The notes under the pieces were generated by a model. It saw only the letters and a list, made by a program, of their open reading frames with translations. It did not search any database and was not told where the DNA came from. A stretch of DNA of 64,000 nucleotides from Isoetes taiwanensis. Its lineage: Eukaryota; Streptophyta; Lycopodiopsida; Isoetales; Isoetaceae. The translations under genes and the position numbers were made by a program. Positions 15,418 through 27,537 of this stretch are shown here, piece by piece (the first letter of the stretch is position 1; every line of letters starts with the position of its first letter). The stretch spans positions 2,227,090 through 2,291,089 of the forward strand of contig JAJEKV010000055.1 of NCBI GenBank assembly GCA_021234155.1. The letters run 5' to 3'.

Positions 15418-17707
15418 ATGGGGCAATGGAAGGAAACTTCTTGGCCATTGCCCGACCCTTCAAAGATATTGGCCGAGATTGAATCCGACCAAGAGGTTCA
15501 ATCCCCGAACAAAAAGAGATTAAGGGCAAAAGCAAGAGCTAAGGGCGCTTCACCACAGAAGATTACCCCTGCTGCCAGGGCCGAGGCTTCAGTCGATGGC
15601 CAATGGTTTGGAAATGCAGATGTTCCAAAGAATGCTCAAGATGCAGATGAGGGAAATGAGGCCCCGAAAAGTAATATTGAATGTTTTAACGTCAATCCAA
15701 GCGAGGAACTGACAACCGAAGAATTTTTGAAGGACTACAGATATGATCAGGTCAGTCGAAAATGGCGTTGCTGTGGCCTGGGTGGATCGCAAAGAAATCC
15801 TACAAAGCGGGAAGATCGAACCGAGAATCATAGGTTCGAGGGTGCATCAATTATGGCAAAATTACAAAGCCCGGATGCCCCGAGGGGTCGAATTCCGAAG
15901 AACAAGGCTGAGGTGAGGGTTAGAGATTATGGGAAGATAAGTGTGGAGAGATCTCTTGATCCCGACTTCAAATTTAGCCACAATCTGAGACGAAAACTTC
16001 AGAGGGCAAGGGCAGCAGCAGAGCGTATGGCAGATGAGCAAATCGCCCTCGGCCTTTTGGATGACACGGCCCGAGCCGAGTTTATAAACCTGCAGGTGCG
16101 GAGAAAGGAGGCCACAGAACTTGAAATGCAGGTAGAGCGAATAAGGGAAATCAAGGAAAGGATTAGGAGCAGGCATGGCAATTTGGATGATAAGGATTTG
16201 TTTGGTGATTTGAGCTATGAACAGCACCAGTTGGACGAAGACGATGTGAGTGCGGAGTTAGAAGCTGCGAAGACGCTTGAATTTAATTCACCTCCTCCCA
16301 AAACCCCAAATTCGAATAGCCCAAGTCTGCAGGGTACCCCAAGGAAGCGGACTTTTGTGCAGGCCCGGAGGGATGCAGATCTGATGGCTCCAAACCAGAT
16401 TGTGCATGAAGAATCAGAGGAGGAGCTTGAAAATGAAGATGAATTGGCTCCCCCGACCCCGAGCAAGATAAAAATGTGGTATTTGTATATGCTGGACCCC
16501 CACTTCTTTGAATCTCTAAAATTATATGACAGAGGGATTAGAAAGGAGCTTTGGCAGTTTAAATTTTCTCTAGATTATCCAATTGTGGTTCAAAGTCCTT
16601 TGCTGAAGGTGGGCAGCAAATCATCCGATGTTGAATTCCACATCTCAGAGGTAGAGGCATGAAAATTCTCGACTATTCCAGGTGCCCTCGGTATTGAAGA
16701 TTCAGAGATCGATGCCGACTGCTTAGGAGCCTATTTACTGTATGTGTGTTGTGTTTGTTTTTATTTCTTGCATGGTAAGCTAAATTGAGCTTTGGCAGGG
16801 TTCTTGCACACTCAATTCCTCACCAAAAACGCTGTCATCATGTCTTCCTCCATCCTGCTGCTTTTGGCCTGTTTCTAAATGGCACAAAACCAGGGCTGTG
16901 TGGTGCCTACGAGCAGTTTGTGAAGCTAATTCCGGGATCCCCCTTTGGCAAGGCCGTGTGGAAAATCCAGTATGCACAGTTCTACTACATACCGGTCAAT
17001 GCCAGGTAAATTGGGTTTGGGAAGTGGATTTTTTATTGCATTTTTAGTTCTGGTTTGAATGGATGGCAGCTTGTCCTATCACGGTGGGCCACTTTGGAGC
17101 TTTCATTTTGGTGGCTGATCCTTTGGCATGCCAGAAATTGAAGAAGCCTTGCCCTTGCATATTGCACTTCGATTCCTTTGATCCCCTCCATGCTCCAACA
17201 CGCGGGTTCATCACTTTGTGAGTGCAACATTTGGTAACTATACATTCATAGCCTATCTTCTAATGCCTTGACTTGCAGGTTTTTAAGTGATGTATTTAAG
17301 AGGTGGAGGCACGAGGCATCTGCATTGCATAATGCACCAGTAATCTTGATGGAAGCTCCACAGCAGCACAACAACCAGGATTGTGGCATCTATGTTATTG
17401 GTTGTGTGCAGAAATTCATCAGAGAAATCTACAACAAGGAGACAGATGTGAGTTGTCCATGTCTTATCTTTTGTCTTTCTTGATCAGCAAATTTATTTAG
17501 TGTCCATTTATAATCTACTGTGTACAGATGGTGATCCACCGGGACTGGTTTGCCAAAGAAGACATGGACAATTTGAGGACAAGCTTCAAGGTGATGCTGC
17601 AGAAGTTAAGTGACTGCCTAAAAGCAGGAAAATCAACCTTCTACTTGCCCGAGGGTAGCAACCAATTCGATCGGCCCGTGACCCGGTTGATGCTGAATGG
17701 TCCATAA
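15418..17707 (+). pseudogene. Ulp1-like (C48) cysteine protease gene of the MULE, one premature stop
   Basis: The first exon (from 15418) encodes a charged, partly coiled-coil N-terminal region (about 414 codons). It meets an in-frame TGA at 16660, but the same frame continues with GALGIEDSEIDADCLGAYL to a donor at 16740. The acceptor at 16798 keeps phase. Exon 2 (16799-17005) leads to AQFYYIPVN; exon 3 carries VGHFGAFILVADP (catalytic His) and ILHFDSFD (catalytic Asp), ending at 17217; exon 4 (17279-17447) carries HNNQDCGIYV with the oxyanion Gln and catalytic Cys; exon 5 runs from 17528 to TAA at 17705. Phases match at every junction except exon 2/exon 3, where the obvious donor does not keep frame, so an indel or weaker splice site is needed. 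The fold removes SUMO-like tags in host proteins; the role in MULEs is unknown. TGA could come from CGA by C-to-T decay. Confidence 0.85.
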
Positions 17708-17859
17708 CAGAAAAAAGGTTGTTCCTTGATCAACATGTAAATTTTTGGGGATTTTGTAAATATGACAGTTTCTGAATGGTTAATTGATGTGGGAACTTGC
17801 TTTTGTTTTTTCTTATCCGGATTCACTCCTGACTTGTCAATCTGCATCCCCTCAATTCA

Positions 17860-19022
17860 TAACAGATGAACTGAATTTGAACACCTCTGGGATCCCCAAA
17901 CTTGAATAGCTCTGGGATCCCGAAGTTTGAACACCTCCGGGATCCCCAGGGAGCCAAATATTAAAACAACCAATGGAAAAGACAAACACAAAAAAAAAAC
18001 ATTATTATGGTGATCCCAGAGGACGGGATCGCCACAGTAAGCTTCCGTCCTCCGGGATCCCCAGATAACCATAGGGCCAAAAAAATTAAAGAAGAATCAT
18101 AGTACCTTAGGGGAAAAAAAATAAAAAATAAATCCGTCCGCCTGCTGGTGATCCCGGAGGTGGGGATCACCACACGTCCTCTGTGATCCCGTCCTCCGGG
18201 ATCACCAGATTGCGGACGGGAATAAATTCGAAAACCTTAGAACCATTGTACCTTAATAGGCAAAAAAATAAAAAATAAATCCGTCATGATCCGGTGATCC
18301 GGAGGTGGGATCACCATCGGTGATCCCGCCCTCCCGATCACCAGATCGCTGGATGAATAAATTCAAAAACCTTAGAACCATTGTACCTTATAGGCAAAAA
18401 AAAAAAAAAATAAATCCGTCTGCGATCCGGTGATCCCGAGGTGGGGATCACTGCTCGGTGATCCCGGCCCTCCCGGATCACCGGATCGCTGACGGAATAA
18501 ATTCAAAACCTTAGAACCATTGTACCTTGTAGGCAAAAAAAAAAAATAATCCGTCTGCGATCCGGTGATCCCGAGGTCACCTCCGGATCACCGTGATCGC
18601 TGACGGAATAAATTCAAAACCTTAGAACCATTGTACCTTGTAGGCAAAAAAATAAAAATAAATCGTCTCATGATCCGGTGATCCCCACCTCCGGGATCAC
18701 CAAAGAAAGTGACGGATTAAATTGATAACCTTAGAACCATTGAACCTTATAGGCAAAAAAACGGGATTAAATTGATAACCTTAGAACCATTGAACCTTAT
18801 AGGCAAAAAAATAAATAATAAATCGTCTCATTGGCCGGTGATCCCGAGGATGGGATCACCAATCCCATCCTCCCGGATCACCAAAGAGGGACGGGATTAA
18901 ATTGATAACCTTAGAACCATTGAACCTTATAGGCAAAAAAAAAAAATAAATGCGTTCATCGCTGGGTGGTGATCCCGTGAGGTGGGGATCACCATACGTG
19001 ATCCCGCCCTCCCGATCCCCAC
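17860..19022. repeat. Tandem array of GATCC-rich hairpin units
   Basis: A unit of about 115-145 bases recurs around eight times. Each has an A-rich lead (AAATAAATCCGTC), a palindromic core built on GGTGATCCCGGAGGTGGGGATCACC and its complement, and a constant tail (CCTTAGAACCATTGTACCTT with TAGGC). Hairpin cores lie near 18006-18062, 18148-18210, 18285-18350, 18425-18490, 18555-18605, 18668-18705, 18835-18885 and 18965-19020; one tail-only unit sits near 18759-18800. The core words (CTCCGGGATCACC) are the same as those in the MULE terminal repeats. A first irregular group of CTGGGATCCC words lies at 17885-17950, just after the Ulp1 stop. Confidence 0.88.
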
Positions 19023-19147
19023 GCCAAAAAAAGTAATAGAATTACCTAGCCATTGAATAAAAAGTCGCCTTCACCACTTTACCATTAGAAATTGAAATCA
19101 TGGGTTAACCGTTGTACAACGGATAGTACAACGGTTCATTCATGAGT

Positions 19148-19157
19148 CTATATATAC
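19148..19157 (+). promoter_or_regulatory. Putative TATA box
   Basis: CTATATATAC stands about 120 bases before the first ATG of the unidentified MULE gene at 19267, within AT-rich sequence after the hairpin array. Confidence 0.45.
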
Positions 19158-19266
19158 CCTTGGGCGCCTATACCCTTGCCTTAGTTGTTCTTGGTAGAAA
19201 GTTATTGGTTTCAATTGGGTTCAAGAGCTTGCCGAGTTCATTTGCTTTTTGGGTTCAAGGCAAGTG

Positions 19267-19866
19267 ATGATGGTGAGGACCCGACAACGGCTTGTTGAGA
19301 GGGAGTGCCATCAATGCCCACGATCTTGAGGATATTCTCATCCACTTGAATGAAATTCAGGGAGGATGTGGGGATAGATCTTCAACCCAACCTAAAAGAT
19401 CAAAACGCTCCAAAGTAAGCATGTTGTTGTCTTCCTTCACATTTATGTTTTACTTTCATATTAATCTTTTCATGATCCCCTCATGGTTCATACAGAGACC
19501 GTGGAGAATGGGGAATTCAGAGAGACCCATAGGCCTCTGAACACTGATCCAGGTCGGCCAAGCCATAGGGCATTGCTTTGGGAATTGAAGAAGTGTATTA
19601 TCCAGGGCAAGGCTTTGAAGTATTTGCTAGCTATGGACCTTGTCCGGGAAGGCAACACCCTAAAAGCCCGCTTCGAGGAAATGTATCTTTGCCGGAGGTC
19701 GCAAAAAGAAGGTTCTAATTAGGGAAGTCCTAGAGGGTCCGATCCATCCCTATCACGACATCTTCATCACATGATGTGGAGACTACCCTGCGGTATGCCA
19801 GATGTAACTGTTGAGGACGTCCATGCAGAAGGCATGGCACAAGTGATTGATGTTGATTCAGAATGA
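19267..19866 (+). pseudogene. Unidentified third gene of the MULE (decayed, two exons)
   Basis: From ATG at 19267 the frame reads MMVRTRQRLVER and then shifts by one base into GSAINAHDLEDILIHLNEI and RSTQPKRSKRSK, ending at a GTAAGC donor at 19414. After a TTCATACAG acceptor (about 19497) the sequence continues ENGEFRETHRPLNTDPGRP, a Leu-rich helix (LLWELKKCIIQGKALKYLL), and a C-terminal part better kept in the duplicate at 25024-25278 (EMYAALRLRKKVLIREVLEG, then GVPDVTVEDVHAEGMAQVIG and a stop). I recognise no domain. The basic first exon and helical second exon suggest a small nuclear or DNA-binding protein, which is inference. Several frameshifts disrupt this copy. Confidence 0.5.
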
Positions 19867-20115
19867 TTCCGAATTAGAATGTTAGTTTTAAGCCATTGTA
19901 TGGCCCCATTGTAACTTATGATCCATTTTGAAACATGCAAATGAATAGAATGAAACCATTGAAACAATGGAAATAAATAGACCATGGAAATAAAGGACCT
20001 TAGAACCTTAGGAAAAAAAAATTAAAAAAGAATGCATCCGCCTGATGGTGATCCCGGATGTGGTGATCACCATCACGTGATCCCGTCCTCCGGGATCACC
20101 ATCAGGCGGACGGAA
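19611..20115. repeat. Duplicated MULE segment, left copy
   Basis: This segment (end of the unidentified gene, AT-rich 3' flank and one GATCC hairpin at 20037-20115) recurs at 25024-25500 with small indels. The two copies flank the truncated Copia element. Confidence 0.88.
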
Positions 20116-20179
20116 AAATTTGGAAAACCCTGGAACCTTAGAACCTTAGGGGAAAAAAAATTAAAAAAGAATGCGTCCG

Positions 20180-23100
20180 TTGAATTTGAAAATTTGTGGT
20201 ACCTAATTGATGAAAATGCAGTCAGACGTACCACCTCAAATGTAAGTGCAGGAAGTATTAATGCAGGGGGAACTAGTGCAAGTTCTACCTCTGAAGGATC
20301 TACTGTTGGAGGGGGATCTGCAAGTGCCACAGCAAGTTCAGAAGTGATTGATGAAAGTTTAAATATTATGGAAGCTCAGGCTATCATTTCTTGCAAAGTG
20401 GGCACAGTAATCAAGTTAAAACTGAGGGGACTGTCACCAAGGGAAATGTGGCAGTATATGATTAAGAATTATGAAGCAAAATCATCTTCACAGATAGATG
20501 TCTTGGAGAAACAATTAAAAAGACTTAAGCTATATGATAAGGAAGGTCTGACTGAGGTTCTTGAAAAATTCGATTCAATTATTGCAGACCTTGAAGGGGC
20601 AGGGAATACTTTGACTGAAGAATACCAGATTCTAGCTATTGCTAGATCAGTGTCACATGACTCTCACCTGGCCACCTTGCTAAGGAATGTTGCAAGAACA
20701 AAGGAGGATGCAATCAGAATGTTGAGAACAGAATTGGAACAAAGAGTTGTTGGTACTGATGAGCAGGCAGCAGAAGTGTTGTATGCAGCAAAATACAAAG
20801 GAAAAAAGGGGACCACTTCAAATAGAGGGAAAATTGGACCATGCTATCATTGTGACAGCTATGGCCACCTGAAAAATGATTGTCCCAAACTAGCAAGAGA
20901 AGTTATCTGCTATAACTGTGAAGGCAAAGGGCACCTGGCTGCAAGTCGTCCAAGCCCAAAAGGGGGTTCTGGCAGGGGCAGAGGAAGAGGAAAAGGGGCA
21001 AGCAACAGAGGTGGATATTTTGGTAAGGGCAGAAATACTGGAAGGGGAAAACCTGAATTAAATCTTACCCAGGAAACAAGTTGTGATGAACAAGAACCAA
21101 ATGAAGATGAAGAGGTATGTAAATCTCAGTTGAATGCTTTAAAATTTAAGAACAGGGACTCAAAATTGTTGATTATAGATTCAGGAGCTGAGAAGACAGT
21201 GACTTGCACCACAAAATTTCTTAAAGACTGCACGAGAAGAGCAGGTGGACATGTTCAACTAGGAAATGGACAATGCCAAAGAATTGAAGATAGTGGCATG
21301 CCCGAGCTTTTTGATCTGCAAGGAAAAAGAATTGAATTAAAAAATATACTTGTGTTCCAGGACTTGTCAGAAATCTAATTTCAGTATCTCAGCTGGTAGA
21401 CTTAGGATATAAAGTTGTCTTTGAAAGACTGCAATGTAAGGTTCTTATGAATAATGAAATCAGATTTCTTGGAAAACGTGTTGGAAACCTTTTTGGTCTG
21501 AATGTTGATCATTTGTTACCAAGTATCAATCTAATTGCATGCCCTTCCATTAAAACTTGGCATGAACGATTGTGTCATGCAAATTCTAAGGTTATTAAGA
21601 TTCTAAATAAACAGGGACTGATTCATGCTCAAGAAGATGAAAATGAAGTTGTCAAATGTGCAGGTTGCCTTTTAGGCAAACATAGCAGACTGCCTTTCAA
21701 GAAATCATGGAAAAGAGCAAAAGGACTGCTGGATCTTGTACACACAGATCTTTGTGGACCACTTAACGTGACCAGCATGTCAGGTATGAAATATTTCATG
21801 ACTTTTATAGATGATTTCAGTAGAAACACAAAGGTGTACTGTTTGAGATCAAAAGACCAGGCTTTTGAAGTCTTTAAGCAGTATTTAAGTGAAGTCGAAC
21901 TTGAGACTGGAAGAAGGATTAGATGTTTACGCTCAGATAGAGGTGGTGAATACCTATCAAATGAATTTAAGGCTTATTGCAGAAACAAAGGTATCAAGAG
22001 GCAGTTAACATGTAGGTTCTCTCCTCAACAGAATGGCATTGCAGAAAGGAAGAATCGCACCATTCTAAATGCAGTAAGAAGTATGTTGAAGTACACAGGC
22101 TTGCCCAATTTCTTATGGGACGAGGCAGTCAGAACCTCAGTCTATGTTCAAAATCTCTTACCTTCCAGAAGCCTTAATGGTGCATTGCCTGGAATGTTAT
22201 GGAATGGAAAATATCCAAATTATGACAGATTGAAAGCTTATGGCTGCCTTGCTTTTGCACATGTGCCTGAAGAATTGAGAAAAAAGCTTGATGACAGAGC
22301 TTATATCACTTACCTAGTTGGGTATGACGATCAGTCCAAAGCCTATAGGCTTTATGATCCCAAGAATAGAAGGATAATAGTAAGCAGAGACGTTGTGTTC
22401 GATGAGGCACAATATTACAAACTAATTCCAAAGGTTAATCTGCATGATGAGAAAACAGAGAATATAAGGCAAATGCAAGTAGATATATCAGAGGGGAAAC
22501 TTGATGAAAATAACACATCAACGCAGACCGACATACCAGAGAAAAAGCATCATGAGCAAATGGTTAAATTTGACATAGATGACATAGAGGAAGAGTCTGA
22601 TATAACTAATGATGTTATAATGCATGAGCATGTGCAGATTCAGCCAGAAGGCAATCATCAAAATGAAGTACTTGCTGACCAAAGGAGAAGGAAAACTAAA
22701 GTGAAAAGATTACAAGAAAATACTGGCGAGCAACAAGGAAACCTTGGAAGAGACATATATGGCAGAAGCAGAAGACTAGCAGAACAAAGAGTTGAGTTGC
22801 ATGATCTTTTTGAAGTCTTGATGCTTTCTGATTTTAGTGTGCCTAAGAATTATTTAGAAGCAGTAAGTTCAAATGATAAAGATAAGTGGATTAAGGCCAT
22901 GGAAGATGAAATGGCATCCTTCAAAAGAACTGAAACATATGAGCTTACAGACCTGCCAACCAATAGGAATATAGTTGGCTGTAAATGGCTTTACAAAATT
23001 AAAACAGGAGCAGATGGTGTTACACCTAAATATAAAGCCCGTCTCGTGGCTCAAGGCTTTTCACAAAAAAAGGGACAAGATTGTGAGGAAACTTTCTCAC

Positions 23101-24391
23101 CCTTGGTCAAAATGAACAGTATTAGAATGCTATTATCTATTGCAAATGCTTGTGACCTGGAGATACATCATATGGATGTAAACACGGCATTTTTGAATGC
23201 TAAATTGGAGGAAGAAATATATATGAGACAGGCACCAGGATTCGATGAAGGTGATAACAAAGTTTGGAGATTGAACAGGGCTGTGTATGGTCTCAAACAG
23301 TCACCAAGGGAATGGTATAAATGCATGGATACCTATCTCTGGGAACAAGGATTCAACAAGCTTAAAAATGATGGTAATTTATACAAATTTCAAGCAGGAG
23401 ATGACTGGTGTATTATAGCCCTTTATGTTGACGATAACATCATGATCTCAAAAGGCTTAAAAGTTTTGGAAAAATGCAAGCAAATTTTGAATCAAAGGTT
23501 CCAGTTTCTTGGAGTTGGAGTGTATAGGGACAGGCAAAATAAAAATTTGACACTAACACAATGGGGGCAAATAGATTCAATGCTTGAAAGGTTCAGGATG
23601 AAAGAGTGTAAAATTTGCAAGACCCCTGTAGTACCAGGACAGAAACTTTCCATGCAGTTGTGTCCCAGGACAGAGGAAGAAAGAATTGAAATGGATAAGG
23701 TCCCATATAGATCTCTGGTTGGTTGCTTAGCTTATGTTGCAAACTGCTCTAGGCCTGATATAGCATACATAGTGAATATATTGAGCAGATATTTAAATGA
23801 TCCAGGGAAGGCGCATTGGATTGCTGCCAAGAGAGTTCTCAGATATCTCAAAGGGACAATGCACTCTGGAATAACTTTTGGTACAGAAGACTTAAAGCTT
23901 GAAGCTTACTGTGATGCTGACTGGGGAGGCGATTTAGATAATAGAAAATCCACTTCTGGTTATTTAATATTTCTGGGTGGTGCTCCTATAGCATGGAAAT
24001 GCAAAAAAACAGGGATCTATTGCAATGTCCACTGCTGAAGCAGAATATGCTTCAGCAACCTTGACTGCAAAGGAGTTAGTATGGGAAAGAAGATTAATGA
24101 ATGAACTTGGATTTATGCAAGAGGAGCCTACACAAATGTGGTGTGATAATACAAGCTGCATAGCTATGTCAAAAGATCCTGTGCTACATGAAAGGTCTAA
24201 GCACATTGAGTTAGAATTGCATTTCATAAGAGAAGTTGGGAAAAGGAATGGTTAAATTGAGTTATGTTAACTCTGAAAATCAACTGGCTGATATTTTAAC
24301 CAAGGCTCTCCCAGAATGTAGGTTCAACCTGCTCAGAGAAAGAATAAATTGTACTGCTCATGACATGAAGGGAAAAATGAAGAAAATATGA
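20180..24391 (+). pseudogene. Copia retrotransposon gag-pol, 5'-truncated with frameshifts
   Basis: Coding starts abruptly in gag at FENLWYLID after MULE sequence. Gag has one good CCHC knuckle (CYHCDSYGHLKNDC) and a second whose last Cys is Arg (CYNCEGKGHLAASR). Protease DSGAEKTV follows. A one-base loss near 21355 shifts into the 863-codon pol frame (from 21447): HHCC finger (H39, H44, C71, C74), integrase D101, D164 and E200, reverse transcriptase with YVDD at residues 660-663, and RNase H with YCDADWGG. An extra A in the A-run at 24004-24010 breaks the frame before MSTAEAEYAS, and another near 24241 before NSENQLADILTKALP. The intact form would drive copying and integration of RNA as cDNA. 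No LTR is seen on either side. Breaks are indels, not C-to-T stops. Confidence 0.92.
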
Positions 24392-25023
24392 TCATGTCAT
24401 GACAGTACATATGAATTGCATGAGGCTATAAAATACTGGGGACAACGTGATCTGAATGATCATAGCAGTTATGGAATCATTACCTGAGTGCATTAAAGAT
24501 GAAGGTTGATATAAGGATTGAAAAGGTGACTCGAGTTATTATAGGTTGATATTTTCTAATGGTCCTATTATTGCTTGAAGATAATGCTTATTCTTAGCTC
24601 AACCTTATCTTGGTTTTAAGGTTAAAAATGGTATAAGCTATACGGTCCAATAGTTTGGAGGCAAGAGAGAATTCAAATGCGAAGTTGCCCATTCCGGCTG
24701 AAGCAAAGAGGGCGGTCCGGCTAATCGGCCGGATCAATCAAATAAAACAAGTAGAATGTATTTTGCTGGTGCGGTGAGCATGGCACTAAGGCATCCGGCT
24801 GTAAACTAGAAGATTGGGCTGTCGGGGCTAAGGTTAAATAAATCATTGATCTGCAAAGTTTAAAAGCACAAGTCTTAATGGTTTATTATTAAGTGATAAG
24901 TTGTAATGGTTATGAAAATGTTATATGCATTCGATTTTATTCTGGTTTTGTGCCAATACTATTGTATCTAACGAATTGTACTAGTGCAAATATCTTGATA
25001 TTGGCTAGTCAAATTCCTTCAAT
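24392..25023. other. Non-coding stretch after Copia pol
   Basis: This is probably the Copia 3' untranslated region and perhaps part of an LTR (GGTTGATATAAGG and GGTTGATATTTTC recur about 40 bases apart), but no LTR pair can be defined within the window. No gene is seen. The right copy of the duplicated MULE segment starts at 25024. Confidence 0.4.
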
Positions 25024-25500
25024 GGCTTTGAAGTATTTGCTAGTATGGACCTTGTCTGGGAAGGCAACACCCTAAAAGCCTGCTTCGAAGAAATGTATGC
25101 TGCACTGAGGCTGCGAAAGAAGGTTCTAATTAGGGAAGTCCTAGAGGGGTCTGATCCATCCCTATGCGACATCTTCAATCACATGATGTGGAGACTACCC
25201 TGCGGTGTGCCAGATGTAACTGTTGAGGACGTCCATGCAGAAGGCATGGCACAAGTGATTGGTGTTGATTCAGAATGATTCCGAATTAGAATGTTAGTTT
25301 TAAGCCATTGTATGGCTCCATTGTAACTTATGATCCATTTTGAAACATGCAAATGAATAGAATGAAACCATTGAAACAATGGAAATAAATAGACCATGGA
25401 AATTAAAAAAGAATGCGTCCGCCTGATGGTGATCCCGGATGTGGGGATCACCATCACGTGATCCCGTCCTCCGGGATCACCATCAGGCGGACGGAAAAAT
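25024..25500 (+). repeat. Duplicated MULE segment, right copy, with partial gene end
   Basis: Matches 19611-20115. It contains the last ~80 codons of the unidentified gene in an open frame (to stop at 25276-25278) and the GATCC hairpin at 25424-25497. Compared with the left copy it lacks about 40 bases after GACCATGGAAA. A short CCTTAGAACATTTAGGAA tandem follows to about 25570. Confidence 0.88.
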
Positions 25501-25659
25501 TTCGAGAACCTTAGAACCTTAGAACCTTTAGGAACCTTAGAACATTTAGGAACCTTAGAACATTTAAACATTACATTTAGTGATATGCATTGAAAGATTG
25601 AGAAATAAAAGTCATGTTCTGATTCTGAGAGTCATGTTTCAGGTCCCAAAATTTGGGAA

Positions 25660-27536
25660 TCATGGTGCCTTGCATGAAGCCTCCATCTGAAGTTCCTTCC
25701 AACTCTTCCTTGCTTTCTTCACCTTATGTTTTCCAAGTTCTATCACAGGCTTCAGCCGTGACAAGCTAGTACCACAATTGACCTCCAAGGTAAGTTCAGG
25801 TAGACTTGATATATTAGTGCTCGTGCCAACTATGTCATCCATCTTCTCAAGTCTAAAGTCGAGCTGCCTCATGAGAGAATCAGTTGCAACTAAAATGTTA
25901 GGATCTTTTTGAGCTCTAGACATCACTCTAGCAATTACCGCCTCCAAGGAGGCCTGAGTCTTGTTCAAGTCCACTTGATCGCTTGTTTGCAAGGGAGACT
26001 CTTTCCCTAGGCGCATTTCACCTCAAGCACCTCGGATCCCCTGGTCTCCACAACTCTCTTGCACGGCCAGATTGCTTCTCAGGTGGTCCATGCCCCCACC
26101 TATTGTCCCATATTGGGAACCCAACACCGTAAGAGAACTTGATCCCCTAAATTGCCAAGCATTTGCATAACTTTCACCTGATGTTTACATAGATTACCCT
26201 TGGCTCCCCAAGGGCAATCACAACATGCCCAATTCTTGTGTGCTCCAAGAACAAAATACGGGCCCGCCCAAGAATGCGCTTCGGTTTGCACTTCAGTCTC
26301 GCCCTCCTCGGTTGGTAAATGTGACTTGTTCGGTTTAATTCTCCTCCGAAATTAATTGCGCACTCTACTATTTGTTCCTGTGAGGTGTTCACTACAAATC
26401 CATGTTCCTTCACAGACCTAGAACATAGCTATATATCAATGATTTGCAAGGTAAATTTGCAAGGTAAATAGTGATATGTAAATGTTACCTCATGTAAGCC
26501 ATGTGTGTCTCCACATTGTTAGTGAGAATGTAGAGCAACCAGTCAATTCTCCTGCCTCGAAGTGCACGCTTTACATATGCCTAGGCGCAACTTAAGGGGC
26601 AGCATGCCATGCCTCTATGGCAGCATTGGTCTCTTGATTGGAGTGCATGTACATTCTTGTAGCCAATACCCATTCACAGATGTTCTTAGTCCACTCCTTA
26701 CTCATGTAGGCCGACAATTTAGGGTATTGAGGATACTTCCTCACCAACTCTTCCAATCTCTTGATAGCCTCTTTCCTAACAGCTTCCCTGTACTCATGAC
26801 CATACTCATTGTCCCCTACAGGACCCTCTGTCTTGTACATTATATTCCCTAGCTCCTTGAACATTTCATTTCTATGCACCTTACTCCTTACATTTTTGTT
26901 TAGCCACTTAATCCAGGCTCTTCTCACATGCCAAATGCATATTTGCACAGGCACGTTTGGGAAAACCTACAAGTGTTAGTGTTAGAAAGTATGCAAGAAA
27001 GTATAAGAAGAGGGAAATTGCCAGGCATCACTTACATTTTTTACCGCCTTGATTTCAAAGACGATCGCCGGTTATGATGCAAGAAGGGTGCCAACCGGAT
27101 CATCCTGGCATAATGAATCCTTTAGTGCTTTCAACCACTTAGTTATAGCCCTACTTTTTTGAGAATTGGTTATGACATATGCCAATGGCATGCCATTGCA
27201 ATGGTCATCGAAGGCAATGAGTGTAAAAAGATAGTACCTGCATAATTGAAACCAATAGCTCTCATTGCATCTTGAATTTTAAACCAATAGATGTCATTGC
27301 ATGATTGAAACCAACTGCTATAGCCATTTTAAATGGACTATGGAAAAGATCTAGAATGGAAATGAACTCTTAGAGTGTACCTCTTGTCATTAGTTTTGAA
27401 GGTTGCATCCATGCAAATGGCTCCCTGTTCTTTCCAAACTTCAAAGATTGCCTCTCTTTGGATTGGAGTCATCACTCCCAATTGAACGCGGTCACCATGT
27501 TCATACATGAACACCGGACTCTAGATGTTGTTGCAC
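25660..27536 (-). pseudogene. MULE transposase, C-terminal exons (catalytic core and SWIM finger)
   Basis: On the minus strand from the Gypsy insertion point: FMYEHGDRVQLGVMTP, CMDATFKTNDKR (first catalytic Asp), a GT-AG intron (27380-27238) that rejoins in phase to YYLFTLIAFDDHCNGMPLAYV, then ITGDR (second Asp) with a frameshift, a donor at 27035, and an exon starting at 26966 with VFPNVPVQICIWHVRRAW and ending NQETNAAIEAWHAA (catalytic Glu region). Further on (about 26150-26230) comes the SWIM zinc finger CDCPWGAKGNLCKH, then a charged tail to 25660. This is the plant zinc-ion-binding MULE transposase type. It cuts and rejoins the element ends. Frameshifts near the first and second Asp and a stop after EAWHAAP make it non-functional. 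Confidence 0.85.
27532..27536. repeat. 5-base target duplication TGCAC of the Gypsy element
   Basis: TGCAC precedes the left LTR (with one extra T at 27537), and TGCAC follows the right LTR at 39053-39057. Confidence 0.75.
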
Positions 27537-27537
27537 T

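Noticed and set aside
17860-19022. Possible CRISPR array
   Set aside because: Units are 115-145 bases, palindromic, with A-rich linkers that repeat too; there are no unique spacers, no cas genes, and the DNA is plant nuclear.
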